This document shows positions 40,662 to 48,829 of a stretch of 64,000 nucleotides of DNA, one piece after another. The DNA is from Halobacterium sp. R2-5. Its GTDB lineage: Archaea; Halobacteriota; Halobacteria; Halobacteriales; Halobacteriaceae. The notes beneath the pieces were generated by a model, which saw nothing but the letters and a program-made list of their open reading frames with translations, made no database searches and was not told the origin of the DNA. Each line of letters starts with the position of its first letter. Positions within the stretch are counted from its first letter, which is position 1. A program made the position numbers and the translations under genes. The stretch is taken from the NCBI RefSeq assembly GCF_011734195.1, contig NZ_JAANTH010000002.1:868001-932000 (forward strand), written 5' to 3'.

Positions 40662-41965
40662 GCTTCCGCGACGAGGTCGCTGGCCTTCGCGCGGGACTTC
40701 TCGACGACTGGGGGGCGCGCCTCGAAGTCGACGACGACCTGCTCGTCGCCGTAGTCGACGTCGCGGACGTGGGCGTGGTCGTGGACCCACGACACCACGC
40801 TCATCGTGTCCTCGGTCATCGGGAGGACGAGCGTCTCGCGTTCGCGGGGCGGCAGTTCGTCGTCGATGCGCTCGCGGAGCGCGTCGACGTCGATCCCTTC
40901 CCTCCCGCTGACCGCGATGGGGTTCGGCGCGAGCGCGGACAGCGCCTCCTGTTTCTCCGCGAGCTCGTCGTCGTCGACCTTGTCCACCTTGTTGAACACG
41001 GTGACGATGGGGGCCTCGTTGCGCTCGTAGAGCGTGTCGTGGCTGGTGACGAGCTTCTCGCGGATGTCGTCGAGGGGCTCGCTGGCGTCCACCACCAGCA
41101 GCACGAGGTCGGCCTGGTAGACGGACTCCAGGGTGGACTTGAACGACTCCACGAGCCAGTGCGGGAGGTCGCTGATGAACCCGACCGTGTCCGTCAGCAG
41201 GACGTCCCGGCGGTCCATCTCCAGCCGGCGGGTCGTCGTCCCCAGCGTCGTGAACAGCCTGTCCTGGGACTCGGCGGTGGTGTCGAGGTCGGGGTGGAGG
41301 TCGTCGTTCTCGTCGACGTCGAGGTCGTCGGCGAGCCGCCGCAGCAGCGTCGACTTCCCGGCGTTCGTGTACCCGGCGAGGGCCACCAGCTCGAAGCCGG
41401 ACTCGCGGCGGGTCTCCCGGCGCTGCCGTTCGGTCTTCTCGATGCTCTCCAGTTCGTCCCGGATGCGGCTGATCTGGGCCTTGATGTCCTGCTCGCGACT
41501 CTCGTCGTACTCGCCGAGGCCCATGAACCCGGGGCGCTCGTCGCGCTTCGCGAGGCTGGTCTTCGCCTCCGCGCGCGGGAGCTCGTAGCGCAGCTCCGCG
41601 AGCTCGACCTGCAGCTGGGCCTTCCGCGTCCGAGCGCGCTGGCCGAAGATGTCGAGGATGAGCCGGAAGCGGTCGACGACTTCCGTGTTCTCGGGCAGCC
41701 GCTGGCCGAGGTTGTACGTCTGGTAGGGGCCGAGGCGGTTGTCGAAGACGACGCGCTCCGCGCCCGTCTCCGCGACGAGCGCCGCGAGCTCCTCGACTTT
41801 CCCCTCGCCGAGCTGGAGCGCGGGGTCGGCGGTACGGGTCTGGGTCACTTCGCCGCCGACCTCGTAGCCCGCGGCTCGGACGAGGTCCCTGATTTCGGCG
41901 GTGTCGGCCTCGCCGTCGTCGACGCGCTTGGCCACGACCGCCGTCTTGGTCGCTGTTCCTGTCAC
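40658..41965 (-). CDS. hflX: HflX-type ribosome-associated GTPase
   Basis: A 435-residue GTPase of the HflX family. The N-terminal domain (about 1-180) has the glycine-rich-region helices, and the G domain has G1 GYTNAGKST, G3 DTVGFISDLP and G4 FNKVDK. The start is GTG at 41965. HflX proteins split or rescue stalled ribosomes in bacteria; the archaeal role is inferred. The C-terminal extension (about 360-435) may be an extra domain. Confidence 0.93.
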   Translation of the reverse strand: MTGTATKTAVVAKRVDDGEADTAEIRDLVRAAGYEVGGEVTQTRTADPALQLGEGKVEELAALVAETGAERVVFDNRLGPYQTYNLGQRLPENTEVVDRFRLILDIFGQRARTRKAQLQVELAELRYELPRAEAKTSLAKRDERPGFMGLGEYDESREQDIKAQISRIRDELESIEKTERQRRETRRESGFELVALAGYTNAGKSTLLRRLADDLDVDENDDLHPDLDTTAESQDRLFTTLGTTTRRLEMDRRDVLLTDTVGFISDLPHWLVESFKSTLESVYQADLVLLVVDASEPLDDIREKLVTSHDTLYERNEAPIVTVFNKVDKVDDDELAEKQEALSALAPNPIAVSGREGIDVDALRERIDDELPPRERETLVLPMTEDTMSVVSWVHDHAHVRDVDYGDEQVVVDFEARPPVVEKSRAKASDLVAEA

Positions 41966-42033
41966 TCGACGCGTACTACGCCCCGGCGCTACTTAAGCCC
42001 CGGGCGCGGATAACGGCTCCCGGTATCGCCCGG

Positions 42034-43521
42034 TCAGAACGGGTACTCGCGGGGCTCGTGCTGGACGGAGATCCACTTCGTCTCGGTGATCTCCCGGAGG
42101 AACGCGTCGCTGTTGTACTCGCCGACGCCGGACGCGCCGATGCCGCTGAACGGCACGTGAGCCTCGTCGTTGATCGGCTGGTCGTTGATGTGGACGTTCC
42201 CGGTCTCCATGCGGTCGGCGATCTCCCGTGCGACCGAGAGGTCGCCCGAGTGCACGGCGCCGGAGAGGCCGTACTCGGTGTCGTTGGCGATTTCGACGGC
42301 CTCGTCGACGTCCGAGAACGGGATCACGGGCGCGATGGGACCGAAGTGCTCGTTGCAGGCGGCCGCCATGTCGTTGGTGACGTCCGAGAGCACCGTCGGC
42401 TCGACGACCAGCGAATCGTCGACACCGTCGATGTCGGCGGTTTCGCCGCCGGTTTCGAGGGTGGCGCCCGCCTCGACCGTCTCCTCGACGTATTCGAGCA
42501 TCTCGTCGCGCTGGGACTCGTCGATGATCGGGCCGACGACGGTGCCGCCCTCGTGCGCGCTCCCGACGGCGAGTTCCTCGGCGCGCTCGGTGAGCTTCTC
42601 GACGTACTCGTCGTAGACGTCTTCGTGGACGACGTGGCGGTTGATGGAGATACAGACCTGTCCCTGATGGACGAACGAGCCGAACGTCGCCGCGTCGACG
42701 GCGCGGTCGAGGTCGGCGTCCTCGGTGACGACGAACGCGTTGTTGCCGCCGAGCTCCATCGCCGGCACCGCGAGGTTCTCGCCCGCGAGCCCGGCGACGT
42801 GCTGGCCGACCGACGTGGAGCCGGTGAACGAGACGACGTCGCTCTCGGGGTGGCTGGCGACGCGGTCACCGATCTCCGAGCCCCGGCCCGTCACCACGTT
42901 CAGTACGCCGCCGGGGAGGTCGGTCTCTTCGAACAGCTTCGCGAACAGCAGCCCGCCCGTGATGGGGGAGTTCGTCGAGGGCTTCAGCACGACGCTGTTG
43001 CCCGCGGCGATGGCGGGGAGGACGGCGCGAGCGCTGAGGTTCAGCGGGAAGTTCCACGGCGAGATGACCGTCACCACGCCCTTCGGCCCGCGCTCGACGA
43101 TGTTCTCCTTGCCGGGGATGTTCGACTCGGCGTGCTCGCCTTTCATCCGCCGCGGCAGCGTCGCCGCCTCGCCAGCGTGGTCGCTGGCGATCTGGATGGA
43201 CGTCTCGCCCATGATGGCGGAGCCGCCGACCTCGTGTGCGAGCAGGTCGACGACCTCGTCGCTGTGTGCCTGGAGCGCTTCCAGGAACTGCTGGACGACC
43301 GCCGCGCGCTGGGCTGGCGGCGCCTCCGCCCACTCCGTCTGGGCTTCCGCAGCGGCCTCGTAGGCTGCGTTCACGTCGGCTCCCGAAGCGGACGGTACCT
43401 CGGCGACGACCTCCCGCGTGGAGGGGTCCTCGACGTCGATTGTCTCGCCGCTCTCGGCGGGCGTCCACTCGCCGTCGACGTACAGTTCGCTCCAGTCGGC
43501 GTCTATCGAGAAGTCACTCAT
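42034..43521 (-). CDS. NAD(P)-dependent aldehyde dehydrogenase
   Basis: A 495-residue aldehyde dehydrogenase. Motifs include VISPWNFPLNLSARAVLPAI, catalytic Glu in AMELGGNNAFVV, catalytic Cys in FVHQGQVCISINR and the C-terminal FSGIGASGVGEYNS. Sequence style is close to the vanillin/benzaldehyde dehydrogenase group, but substrate is not known. The ATG at 43521 follows an operator-like site (43528-43545) shared with pirin and the flavoprotein downstream. Confidence 0.93.
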   Translation of the reverse strand: MSDFSIDADWSELYVDGEWTPAESGETIDVEDPSTREVVAEVPSASGADVNAAYEAAAEAQTEWAEAPPAQRAAVVQQFLEALQAHSDEVVDLLAHEVGGSAIMGETSIQIASDHAGEAATLPRRMKGEHAESNIPGKENIVERGPKGVVTVISPWNFPLNLSARAVLPAIAAGNSVVLKPSTNSPITGGLLFAKLFEETDLPGGVLNVVTGRGSEIGDRVASHPESDVVSFTGSTSVGQHVAGLAGENLAVPAMELGGNNAFVVTEDADLDRAVDAATFGSFVHQGQVCISINRHVVHEDVYDEYVEKLTERAEELAVGSAHEGGTVVGPIIDESQRDEMLEYVEETVEAGATLETGGETADIDGVDDSLVVEPTVLSDVTNDMAAACNEHFGPIAPVIPFSDVDEAVEIANDTEYGLSGAVHSGDLSVAREIADRMETGNVHINDQPINDEAHVPFSGIGASGVGEYNSDAFLREITETKWISVQHEPREYPF

Positions 43522-43527
43522 CCGTGT

Positions 43528-43545
43528 TTTACCAGACGGTACAAA
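43528..43545. promoter_or_regulatory. Operator-like palindrome, site 1 (aldehyde dehydrogenase)
   Basis: TTTACC-AGAC-GGTACAAA, an imperfect inverted repeat ending seven bases from the ATG of the aldehyde dehydrogenase gene (read on the minus strand). It closely resembles sites 2 and 3 before the next two genes. Confidence 0.55.
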
Positions 43546-43646
43546 CACACTAAAGTGCGGAGGACGGGGAGAGTGCCACCGGTTGACGAACGACTCACAC
43601 GTCCCTCGCCGGCCGCTCGACGCGGCGAGCGCCCCTTCCGACAGCC

Positions 43647-43662
43647 TTTACCGGCCGGTAAA
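43647..43662. promoter_or_regulatory. Operator-like palindrome, site 2 (pirin)
   Basis: TTTACC-GGCC-GGTAAA, a perfect 16-base palindrome. Its TTTA lies about 26 bases before the ATG of the small ORF at 43676, so it probably overlaps the TATA element. Confidence 0.7.
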
Positions 43663-43675
43663 CGAAGTGCGGGGC

Positions 43676-43729
43676 ATGAGACAGCCGCTCCGCCGACCCG
43701 ACAGCCCCGAGGAGGGAGCCGACCGATGA
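43676..43729 (+). CDS. Small upstream ORF overlapping pirin
   Basis: A 17-codon ORF, MRQPLRRPDSPEEGADR, whose stop TGA overlaps the pirin ATG (ATGA at 43726-43729). A GGAGGGAG Shine-Dalgarno-like stretch lies inside it, before the pirin start. It starts 14 bases after the operator palindrome, so the transcript may be leaderless. It could be a translation-coupled leader peptide or chance. No homology is claimed. Confidence 0.45.
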   Translation: MRQPLRRPDSPEEGADR

Positions 43730-44463
43730 GTTCGAGCGACCCGAGCCAGCCGGTTCCGGGCCAGACCGTCCGGCACGGCACCGGCGTCAACTCGAACCGC
43801 GCGTTCCCGACGAACAGCTTCCCCCGGCACCTCGACCCGTTCGTGCTGTTCGAGCGCTTCTACATCGAGCCCGACGAGGGGTTCCCGATGCACCCCCACG
43901 AGGGGTTCGAGATCGTCTCCTACATGCTCGACGGCGGGATGGCCCACGAGGACTCCCTCGGCGTCACCAACACCGCCCGCGAGGGCGAGGCGATGCGCAT
44001 CACCGCCGGCAGCGGCATCCGTCACTCGGAGTTCCCGGCGGGCGGCCGGGGCTGCAACGGCCTCCAGCTCTGGGTGAACCTCCCGCGCGACCGGAAGGAC
44101 GCCGACGCCGGCTACGAGGACGCGAGTACCGACGACCTCCCGACGGAGTCCCTCGACGGCGCGACCGTGACGACCGTCGTCGGCGAGGGGTCGCCGCTCT
44201 CGCTGTACACGCCGATGGAGTACCTCGACGCGACCGTCACGGACGCGTGGACGTGGTCGCCCCGGGAGGACTGGACCGGCTTCCTCTACGGCGTCGACGG
44301 CGAGGGCGCGGTGAACGGCCACGCGTTCGGTGTCGGCGACGTACTCCCCGTCGTCGAAGCCGAGGACGTCGCCGTCGAGAGCGAGGACGCCCTCCGCGCG
44401 GTCGCGGTCTCCGGCCGCCCGCACGGCGAGGAGATCCACCAGCGCGGCCCGTTCGTCCGCTGA
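43726..44463 (+). CDS. Pirin-like cupin protein
   Basis: A 245-residue bicupin. The N-terminal cupin metal site is in MHPHEGFEIVSYMLDGGMAHED (positions described: His-x-His, Glu and later His in GSGIRHSEFP), the usual Fe site of pirin; QLWVNLP is also conserved. Some pirins oxidise quercetin, others regulate transcription; this one is unassigned. Translation start is ATG 43726, overlapped by a small ORF. It is in a cluster with aldehyde dehydrogenase, flavoprotein and TetR. Confidence 0.9.
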   Translation: MSSSDPSQPVPGQTVRHGTGVNSNRAFPTNSFPRHLDPFVLFERFYIEPDEGFPMHPHEGFEIVSYMLDGGMAHEDSLGVTNTAREGEAMRITAGSGIRHSEFPAGGRGCNGLQLWVNLPRDRKDADAGYEDASTDDLPTESLDGATVTTVVGEGSPLSLYTPMEYLDATVTDAWTWSPREDWTGFLYGVDGEGAVNGHAFGVGDVLPVVEAEDVAVESEDALRAVAVSGRPHGEEIHQRGPFVR

Positions 44464-44482
44464 ACTCGTCAGCCGGCCGACT

Positions 44483-44498
44483 TTTACCGATTGGTAAA
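44483..44498. promoter_or_regulatory. Operator-like palindrome, site 3 (flavoprotein)
   Basis: TTTACC-GATT-GGTAAA, arms identical to site 2, located 32 bases before the ATG of the one-domain flavoprotein at 44530. Confidence 0.7.
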
Positions 44499-44529
44499 CT
44501 ACTTCTGCGAGCCGCTGCTCCACTCGCGT

Positions 44530-45090
44530 ATGGCAGACGTAGCAGTCGTCGGCGGCGGCCCCGCCGGCCTGACCGCGGCACAGTACGCAGCGAAGAACGA
44601 CCTCGACACCGTCGCCTTCGACACGGGCGAGTCCTGGATGGGGAAGGCCCACCTCTTCAACTACCCCGCGATTCGCAGCATCAGCGGCGACGAGTTCCTC
44701 ACCATCGCCCGCGGACAGGCCGAGGCCCGCGGCGCGACGCTCCACGAGGCGGAAGTCACGGGCGTCGAGCAGAGCGACGACGGGTTCGTCGTCAGTACCG
44801 ACGAGGACGAGTACGAGGCGGACTACGTCGTGCTCGCGACCGGCGGCAACCGCGAGCTCGCCGAGGACCTCGGCTGCGAGTTCACCGACGAGGACGTCGT
44901 CGACGTGAACGTCGACATGGAGACCAGCGTCGAGGGCGTGTACGCCACCGGCGCGATGGGCCGCGCGGAGAAGTGGCAGGCCGTCATCGCCGCGGGCGAC
45001 GGCGCGGCCGCGATCCTCGACATCCTCTCGAAGGAGAAAGGCGAGTACTACCACGACTTCGACGTGCCCTCGGACGTCCCCGAGCTCTGA
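44530..45090 (+). CDS. Single-domain FAD/NAD-binding oxidoreductase, thioredoxin-reductase-like
   Basis: A 186-residue protein with an N-terminal FAD-binding Rossmann motif VVGGGPAGLTAAQYA and a C-terminal GVYATGAMGRAEKWQAVIAAGDGAAAI, so it is the FAD domain of thioredoxin reductase without the NADPH domain. The CxxC redox centre is absent. It may use other electron donors or act as a sensor. It is preceded by operator-like site 3. Confidence 0.85.
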   Translation: MADVAVVGGGPAGLTAAQYAAKNDLDTVAFDTGESWMGKAHLFNYPAIRSISGDEFLTIARGQAEARGATLHEAEVTGVEQSDDGFVVSTDEDEYEADYVVLATGGNRELAEDLGCEFTDEDVVDVNVDMETSVEGVYATGAMGRAEKWQAVIAAGDGAAAILDILSKEKGEYYHDFDVPSDVPEL

Positions 45091-45170
45091 ATTTCGGGCG
45101 TGTACGCCCGTAGCTCGCGCGTGTCCGCCGTAGTAACTGACTTCAACCTCGCGCGCGAACGGGCACTACG

Positions 45171-45812
45171 ATGAGCGACTCCGACGGGAACGCCGGCTCC
45201 ACGGACACGCGGGAGGCCATCATGGAGGCGACGTTCCGCGCGCTTCGCGAACACGGCTACAAGGACCTGCGGGTGCGGGACATCGGCGACGAGATGGAGC
45301 AGTCACGCCAGCTGATCCACTACCACTTCGACGGCAAGTACGACCTCATGTCGTCGTTTCTCGCGTACGTCATCGACCAGTACGAGGGCAGCGTCGAGGT
45401 GGACACGGACGCGGACCCGCGGACGGAACTCGACGCGCGCATCGACCAGTGCCTGTTCGGCCCGGAGCTCGAGGAGTTCGAGCACTGGGACCGCATGAAG
45501 GTGTACCACGAGCTGTACGCGTACGCCCAGCACGACGAGCGCCACCGCGAGCTGTTCGACGAGCACTACGACCGCATCCGCGGCAGCATCGTGGCCGTCG
45601 TCGAAGACGGCATCGAGGCGGGCGTCTTCCGCGACGTGGACGCCGAGCGCGTCGGCCAGCTCGTCACGGACCTGATTCACGCCGCCCGCGAGCGCCGGCT
45701 CTCGCTCGGCCACGAGGACGCGCCCGAGCAGGCGCGGCAAGCCATCGACGAACTCGTGCTGGACTCGCTGACCGCAGAGGACGCGGCCGACGCGTCCGCA
45801 CTGCGCCAGTAG
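45171..45812 (+). CDS. TetR-family transcriptional regulator
   Basis: A 213-residue regulator. The N-terminal HTH (ATFRALREHGYKDLRVRDIGDEM, recognition SRQLIHYHFDGKYDLM) is followed by a helical ligand-binding domain. It is 80 bases downstream of the flavoprotein gene on the same strand. It is the natural candidate to bind the three TTTACC-N4-GGTAAA palindromes of this cluster. Ligand is unknown. Confidence 0.9.
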   Translation: MSDSDGNAGSTDTREAIMEATFRALREHGYKDLRVRDIGDEMEQSRQLIHYHFDGKYDLMSSFLAYVIDQYEGSVEVDTDADPRTELDARIDQCLFGPELEEFEHWDRMKVYHELYAYAQHDERHRELFDEHYDRIRGSIVAVVEDGIEAGVFRDVDAERVGQLVTDLIHAARERRLSLGHEDAPEQARQAIDELVLDSLTAEDAADASALRQ

Positions 45813-45877
45813 GGACGGCTTACCGCGTCAGTGCGACCGACAAAAGAGACTTACCGGTAGCCGACCGACGGGCGAGT

Positions 45878-46195
45878 ATGGCAGACATTAATCTGACGAC
45901 CCTCGGGCTGGAATTCGGGGGTGGCGCCGGCATCGGCGCCGTCATCGGGTTCGCGGCCAAGAAGGTCGCGAAGCTCATCGCGGTCATCGTCGGGCTGGAG
46001 CTCGCGCTGTTCAAGTTCCTGGAGTCCCGGGGCATCCTGACGGTCGACTGGGACCGCCTCACGGGCGGGATGCTCGACATCACGCAGGCCGCCAACGGCG
46101 CTGCGCCGCCGTCGTGGATGAACACCATCCTCTCGACGCTGTCGGTCAGCGCCGGATTCACGGGGGGGTTCCTGGTCGGCTTCCGGAAAGGATAG
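45878..46195 (+). CDS. FUN14-family membrane protein
   Basis: A 105-residue protein with Gly-rich helices. The conserved LEFGGGAGIGAVIGFAAKKVAKL and FTGGFLVGFRKG ends identify the FUN14 family, related to mitochondrial mitophagy receptors by domain only. Two or three transmembrane helices are predicted. It converges on the SBDS gene with a one-base gap. Confidence 0.85.
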   Translation: MADINLTTLGLEFGGGAGIGAVIGFAAKKVAKLIAVIVGLELALFKFLESRGILTVDWDRLTGGMLDITQAANGAAPPSWMNTILSTLSVSAGFTGGFLVGFRKG

Positions 46196-46196
46196 C

Positions 46197-46922
46197 TTAC
46201 CGCGTGTCGAGTTCGCCTTTGTCCTTCACGATGGTCGTCTCGCCCTCCCCCTCCGAGACCTCGTTGACGAGGTCGTAGAAGTCGTTCTGCATCCCGGCCG
46301 GGAACGTCAACACGCCCACCCAGGAGCCGTCGGCCTGCCACTCCTCGCGGTCGAGTTCGCCGAACTCCCGGATCTTGGCCTGCCCGCTGCCCGCGTGGTC
46401 CGGCGGCAGATTCACCGCGACGGTGACCTCCTCGAAGCGGATCGGAATCACGGGCCGCAGCGCGTCCAGCGCCTCGTCGACCTGGCTCTCCGCGGGCTCC
46501 ATCGGGTCCACCGTGAACCCCGCCTCTTCGAGCGCGTTCTCGATGCGCTCGGGCGGGTGGGGCGCGTTGTCCATCTGGGGGTTGACCGCGTTCCGCGTGA
46601 TGGTGTTGACGAGCTTGCGGCGCTTCTGCTCCTGCATCTCCTCGCGCTGCTCGGCGGTGATCTGGATCTCCCCGCGCTCGATGACGTCGGGGATAATCTC
46701 CATCGGCTCGGTCGTCCCGAACACCTCTTCGAGGTCCTCCTCGGCGGGCCGGTCGCCCCGGGAGGCGTTCTCGAAGACGTCCCGCGCGGCGATGACGTCC
46801 TCCAGTTCGCCGTCGAACTCGCCGCGCTTCATCGCGAGCGCGGCGTCCGGGTCGACGAGCACTTCGAAGCGCTCCCCGTGGGTTTCGAGGCGAGCCGTCA
46901 CCGCCTCGTCGAGTGATATCAT
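46197..46922 (-). CDS. sdo1: SBDS-family ribosome maturation protein
   Basis: A 241-residue SBDS homologue. The N-terminal FYSH domain (SLDEAVTARLETHGERFEVLVDPD), central three-helix domain (EQREEMQEQKRRKLVNTITRNAVNP) and C-terminal ferredoxin-like domain (IRFEEVTVAVNLPP) are complete. It assists release of aIF6 from the large ribosomal subunit. A TATA-like TTTTAAGTAC on the minus strand near 46945-46954 suggests its own promoter besides read-through from psmA. Confidence 0.95.
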   Translation of the reverse strand: MISLDEAVTARLETHGERFEVLVDPDAALAMKRGEFDGELEDVIAARDVFENASRGDRPAEEDLEEVFGTTEPMEIIPDVIERGEIQITAEQREEMQEQKRRKLVNTITRNAVNPQMDNAPHPPERIENALEEAGFTVDPMEPAESQVDEALDALRPVIPIRFEEVTVAVNLPPDHAGSGQAKIREFGELDREEWQADGSWVGVLTFPAGMQNDFYDLVNEVSEGEGETTIVKDKGELDTR

Positions 46923-46977
46923 GCGTGTTGCTTCGGGGAGTGTACTTAAAAGAGCTTTTCCCCGCCGTGGGAGCGGA

Positions 46978-47751
46978 CTACTCCTCGTCTTCGTCGGGGT
47001 CCGCTTCGTCGCCGCTGGTCCCGTCGTCGAGCAGGTCGTGCTCGTCGAGGTACTCGCTGATCTCGTCGTTCGACAGCTCGATGAACGCGCCCGTCTCCGC
47101 GTCGATGGTGGCGACGCCGACGCCCTCGGGCGCCAGCGAGTCGCGAATCTGGCCGAGCGCGCGCAGCGCCAGCTCCACGCCCTCGTCGAGGGGCAGCGAC
47201 TCGTCGTAGTTGTCCTCGAGGTACTCCTGGACAGTAGAGCGGTCCTCGCCGATGGCGATGGCCTTCCACTCGTACGGCGTCCCCGACGGGTCCGTCTCGA
47301 AGAGGCGGGGCTCGCCGTTCGTGACGCCGCCGATGAGGAGCGCGACGCCGAACGGCCGCGCGCCCCCGACCTGCGTGTACTGCTGGATGTGGTCGGTGAT
47401 GTCTTTCGTCAGCGTCTCCACGCCGATGGCCTGGTCGTAGCGAAGGCGCTCGACCTGGGCGTCGCGGCGCGCGAAGTCGATGAGTTTCCGGGCGTCGGCG
47501 ACGTGGCCCGCGCTCGCGATGCCGACGTGGTTGTCGGCCTTGTGTATCTTCTCGACGGACGCCTCCTCCATCAGCGGCGAGCTGATGCGCTTGTCCACGA
47601 GGAGGACGACGCCGCCGTCCGTGCGCACCCCGATGCTGGGCGTCCCTCGCTTGACGGCCTCCCGGGCGTACTCCACCTGGTAGAGGCGCCCGTCCGGCGA
47701 GAAGATCGTGATACCGCGGTCGTAGGCCTGCTGTTGGTTCTGTCCTTGCAT
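46978..47751 (-). CDS. psmA: Proteasome subunit alpha
   Basis: A 257-residue alpha subunit of the 20S proteasome. The N-terminal YDRGITIFSPDGRLYQVEYAREAVKRG is described by YDRGITIFSPDGRLYQVEYA, which includes the gate-forming residues; GVRTDGGVVLLVDKRI and VGIASAGHVADARKL follow. The C-terminus is acidic (DEADPDEDEE) and not processed. The stop of rnp2 lies two bases downstream of its own start on the plus axis, meaning rnp2 is immediately upstream. Confidence 0.96.
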   Translation of the reverse strand: MQGQNQQQAYDRGITIFSPDGRLYQVEYAREAVKRGTPSIGVRTDGGVVLLVDKRISSPLMEEASVEKIHKADNHVGIASAGHVADARKLIDFARRDAQVERLRYDQAIGVETLTKDITDHIQQYTQVGGARPFGVALLIGGVTNGEPRLFETDPSGTPYEWKAIAIGEDRSTVQEYLEDNYDESLPLDEGVELALRALGQIRDSLAPEGVGVATIDAETGAFIELSNDEISEYLDEHDLLDDGTSGDEADPDEDEE

Positions 47752-47753
47752 GG

Positions 47754-48230
47754 TTAGCAGTCGAGGTCCGTCGCGCCCGCGAACCCGTCCTCGCAGTCGA
47801 CGTCGACGAGGTCGCCCCGGCGGACGGCGCGACGGGTGCCGCCCGCGAACGCGACGCTGGCTTCGTCTCGGGATTCACTCGGCCGGCCTAAATACTTTTC
47901 TTCAGCCGCCCGCATCGTGCCCGAGACGCCGCGTACCGCCACCCTGACGGGGTCACCGCGGACCTCGTCGACGCACGCCAGCGCCGCCCGCCCGCGCTCC
48001 ACTTCGCCGTGGCGAACCCGCACTAACGCCTCGCCGGTGCCGTCGCTGAAGGAGAACTCCAGCACGCGCAGGTCGGCGTCCGCGCTCCCGGCGTCACCGT
48101 AGAGGTTCTGCGCGGCGAACCAGACGCTGCGCTGGAAGTCCCCCTGCGAGACGTCGGCGTCCGGCCACGCCTCCAGCTCCACGGCGAGGTAGCGCCACCG
48201 CGGCCGGAGGTGCTTCGGGAGGTGTTTCAC
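47754..48230 (-). CDS. rnp2: RNase P protein component 2 (Pop5)
   Basis: A 158-residue Pop5 homologue of archaeal RNase P. The start is GTG at 48230 and overlaps the methyltransferase stop (GTGA), which fixes it: VKHLPKHLRPRWRYLAVELE. The DFQRSVWFAAQNLYGDAGSA region and LRVLEFSFSDGTGEALVRVRHG are typical. It acts with rnp3 and the RNA subunit in tRNA 5'-end maturation. The C-terminus is longer than average, rich in Arg/Asp. Confidence 0.9.
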   Translation of the reverse strand: MKHLPKHLRPRWRYLAVELEAWPDADVSQGDFQRSVWFAAQNLYGDAGSADADLRVLEFSFSDGTGEALVRVRHGEVERGRAALACVDEVRGDPVRVAVRGVSGTMRAAEEKYLGRPSESRDEASVAFAGGTRRAVRRGDLVDVDCEDGFAGATDLDC

Positions 48231-48829
48231 AGCCGCTCCGCGACGAGCACGCCGACCTGCTCGTGGACCATCTCGACGGCCGTGACCGCGTACCCCGCGT
48301 CCGTGAACGCGTCCGCGAGCACGCCCACCGTCGCCGGGTCGTCGACTTCGGGGCTGTAGAACGGCTCCTCGGGGTCCGGTTCCCCGAAGAACATCACGTC
48401 CCCGAGCACGATTTTCCGGGGCTCGAGGTCCGCGATGACCGAGACGGTCTCGCGTTTCTCCTCGTCGCTCAGGTGGTGCATCGCGAAGTTCGACGTGACA
48501 ATGTCCACCTCGCCGTCGTAGTTCGGCTCGCGGAACTGGCCCTGTCCGAACTCGACGTTCTCGATGCCGCGTTCGTCGGCCTTCCGGCGCGCCTCGTCCA
48601 TCATCCCCTCGCTGATGTCGCGGCCGACGACGCGGCCCGCCGCCTCGGCGAGCCCGAGCGCGATGGCGCCCGTCCCGCAGCCGAGGTCGAGGACCGTGTC
48701 GTCGCCGTCCGGGTTCGCGCGTTCGAGGACGAGCGCGACGCACTCGTTGTACTCCGGGGACTTCTCGTCGTCGTAGTCGGCCGCGAGGTCGTCGAAGCGC
48801 GCGGCGTGCTCGTCAAGCGTCTTCTTCAT
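48227..48829 (-). CDS. Class I SAM-dependent methyltransferase
   Basis: A 200-residue Rossmann methyltransferase: motif I TVLDLGCGTGAIALGLAEA, then VVGRDISEGMMDEARRK and DIVTSNFAMHHLSDEEKR. The substrate is unknown. Its stop overlaps the rnp2 GTG start and its ATG overlaps the end of rnp3 by 17 bases, so it is locked in this operon and probably works in RNA processing. Confidence 0.9.
   Translation of the reverse strand: MKKTLDEHAARFDDLAADYDDEKSPEYNECVALVLERANPDGDDTVLDLGCGTGAIALGLAEAAGRVVGRDISEGMMDEARRKADERGIENVEFGQGQFREPNYDGEVDIVTSNFAMHHLSDEEKRETVSVIADLEPRKIVLGDVMFFGEPDPEEPFYSPEVDDPATVGVLADAFTDAGYAVTAVEMVHEQVGVLVAERL

Noticed and set aside
45849-45860. CTTACCGGTAGC as a fourth TetR operator
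   Set aside because: It lacks the four-base centre and the outer T/A bases of the other three sites.
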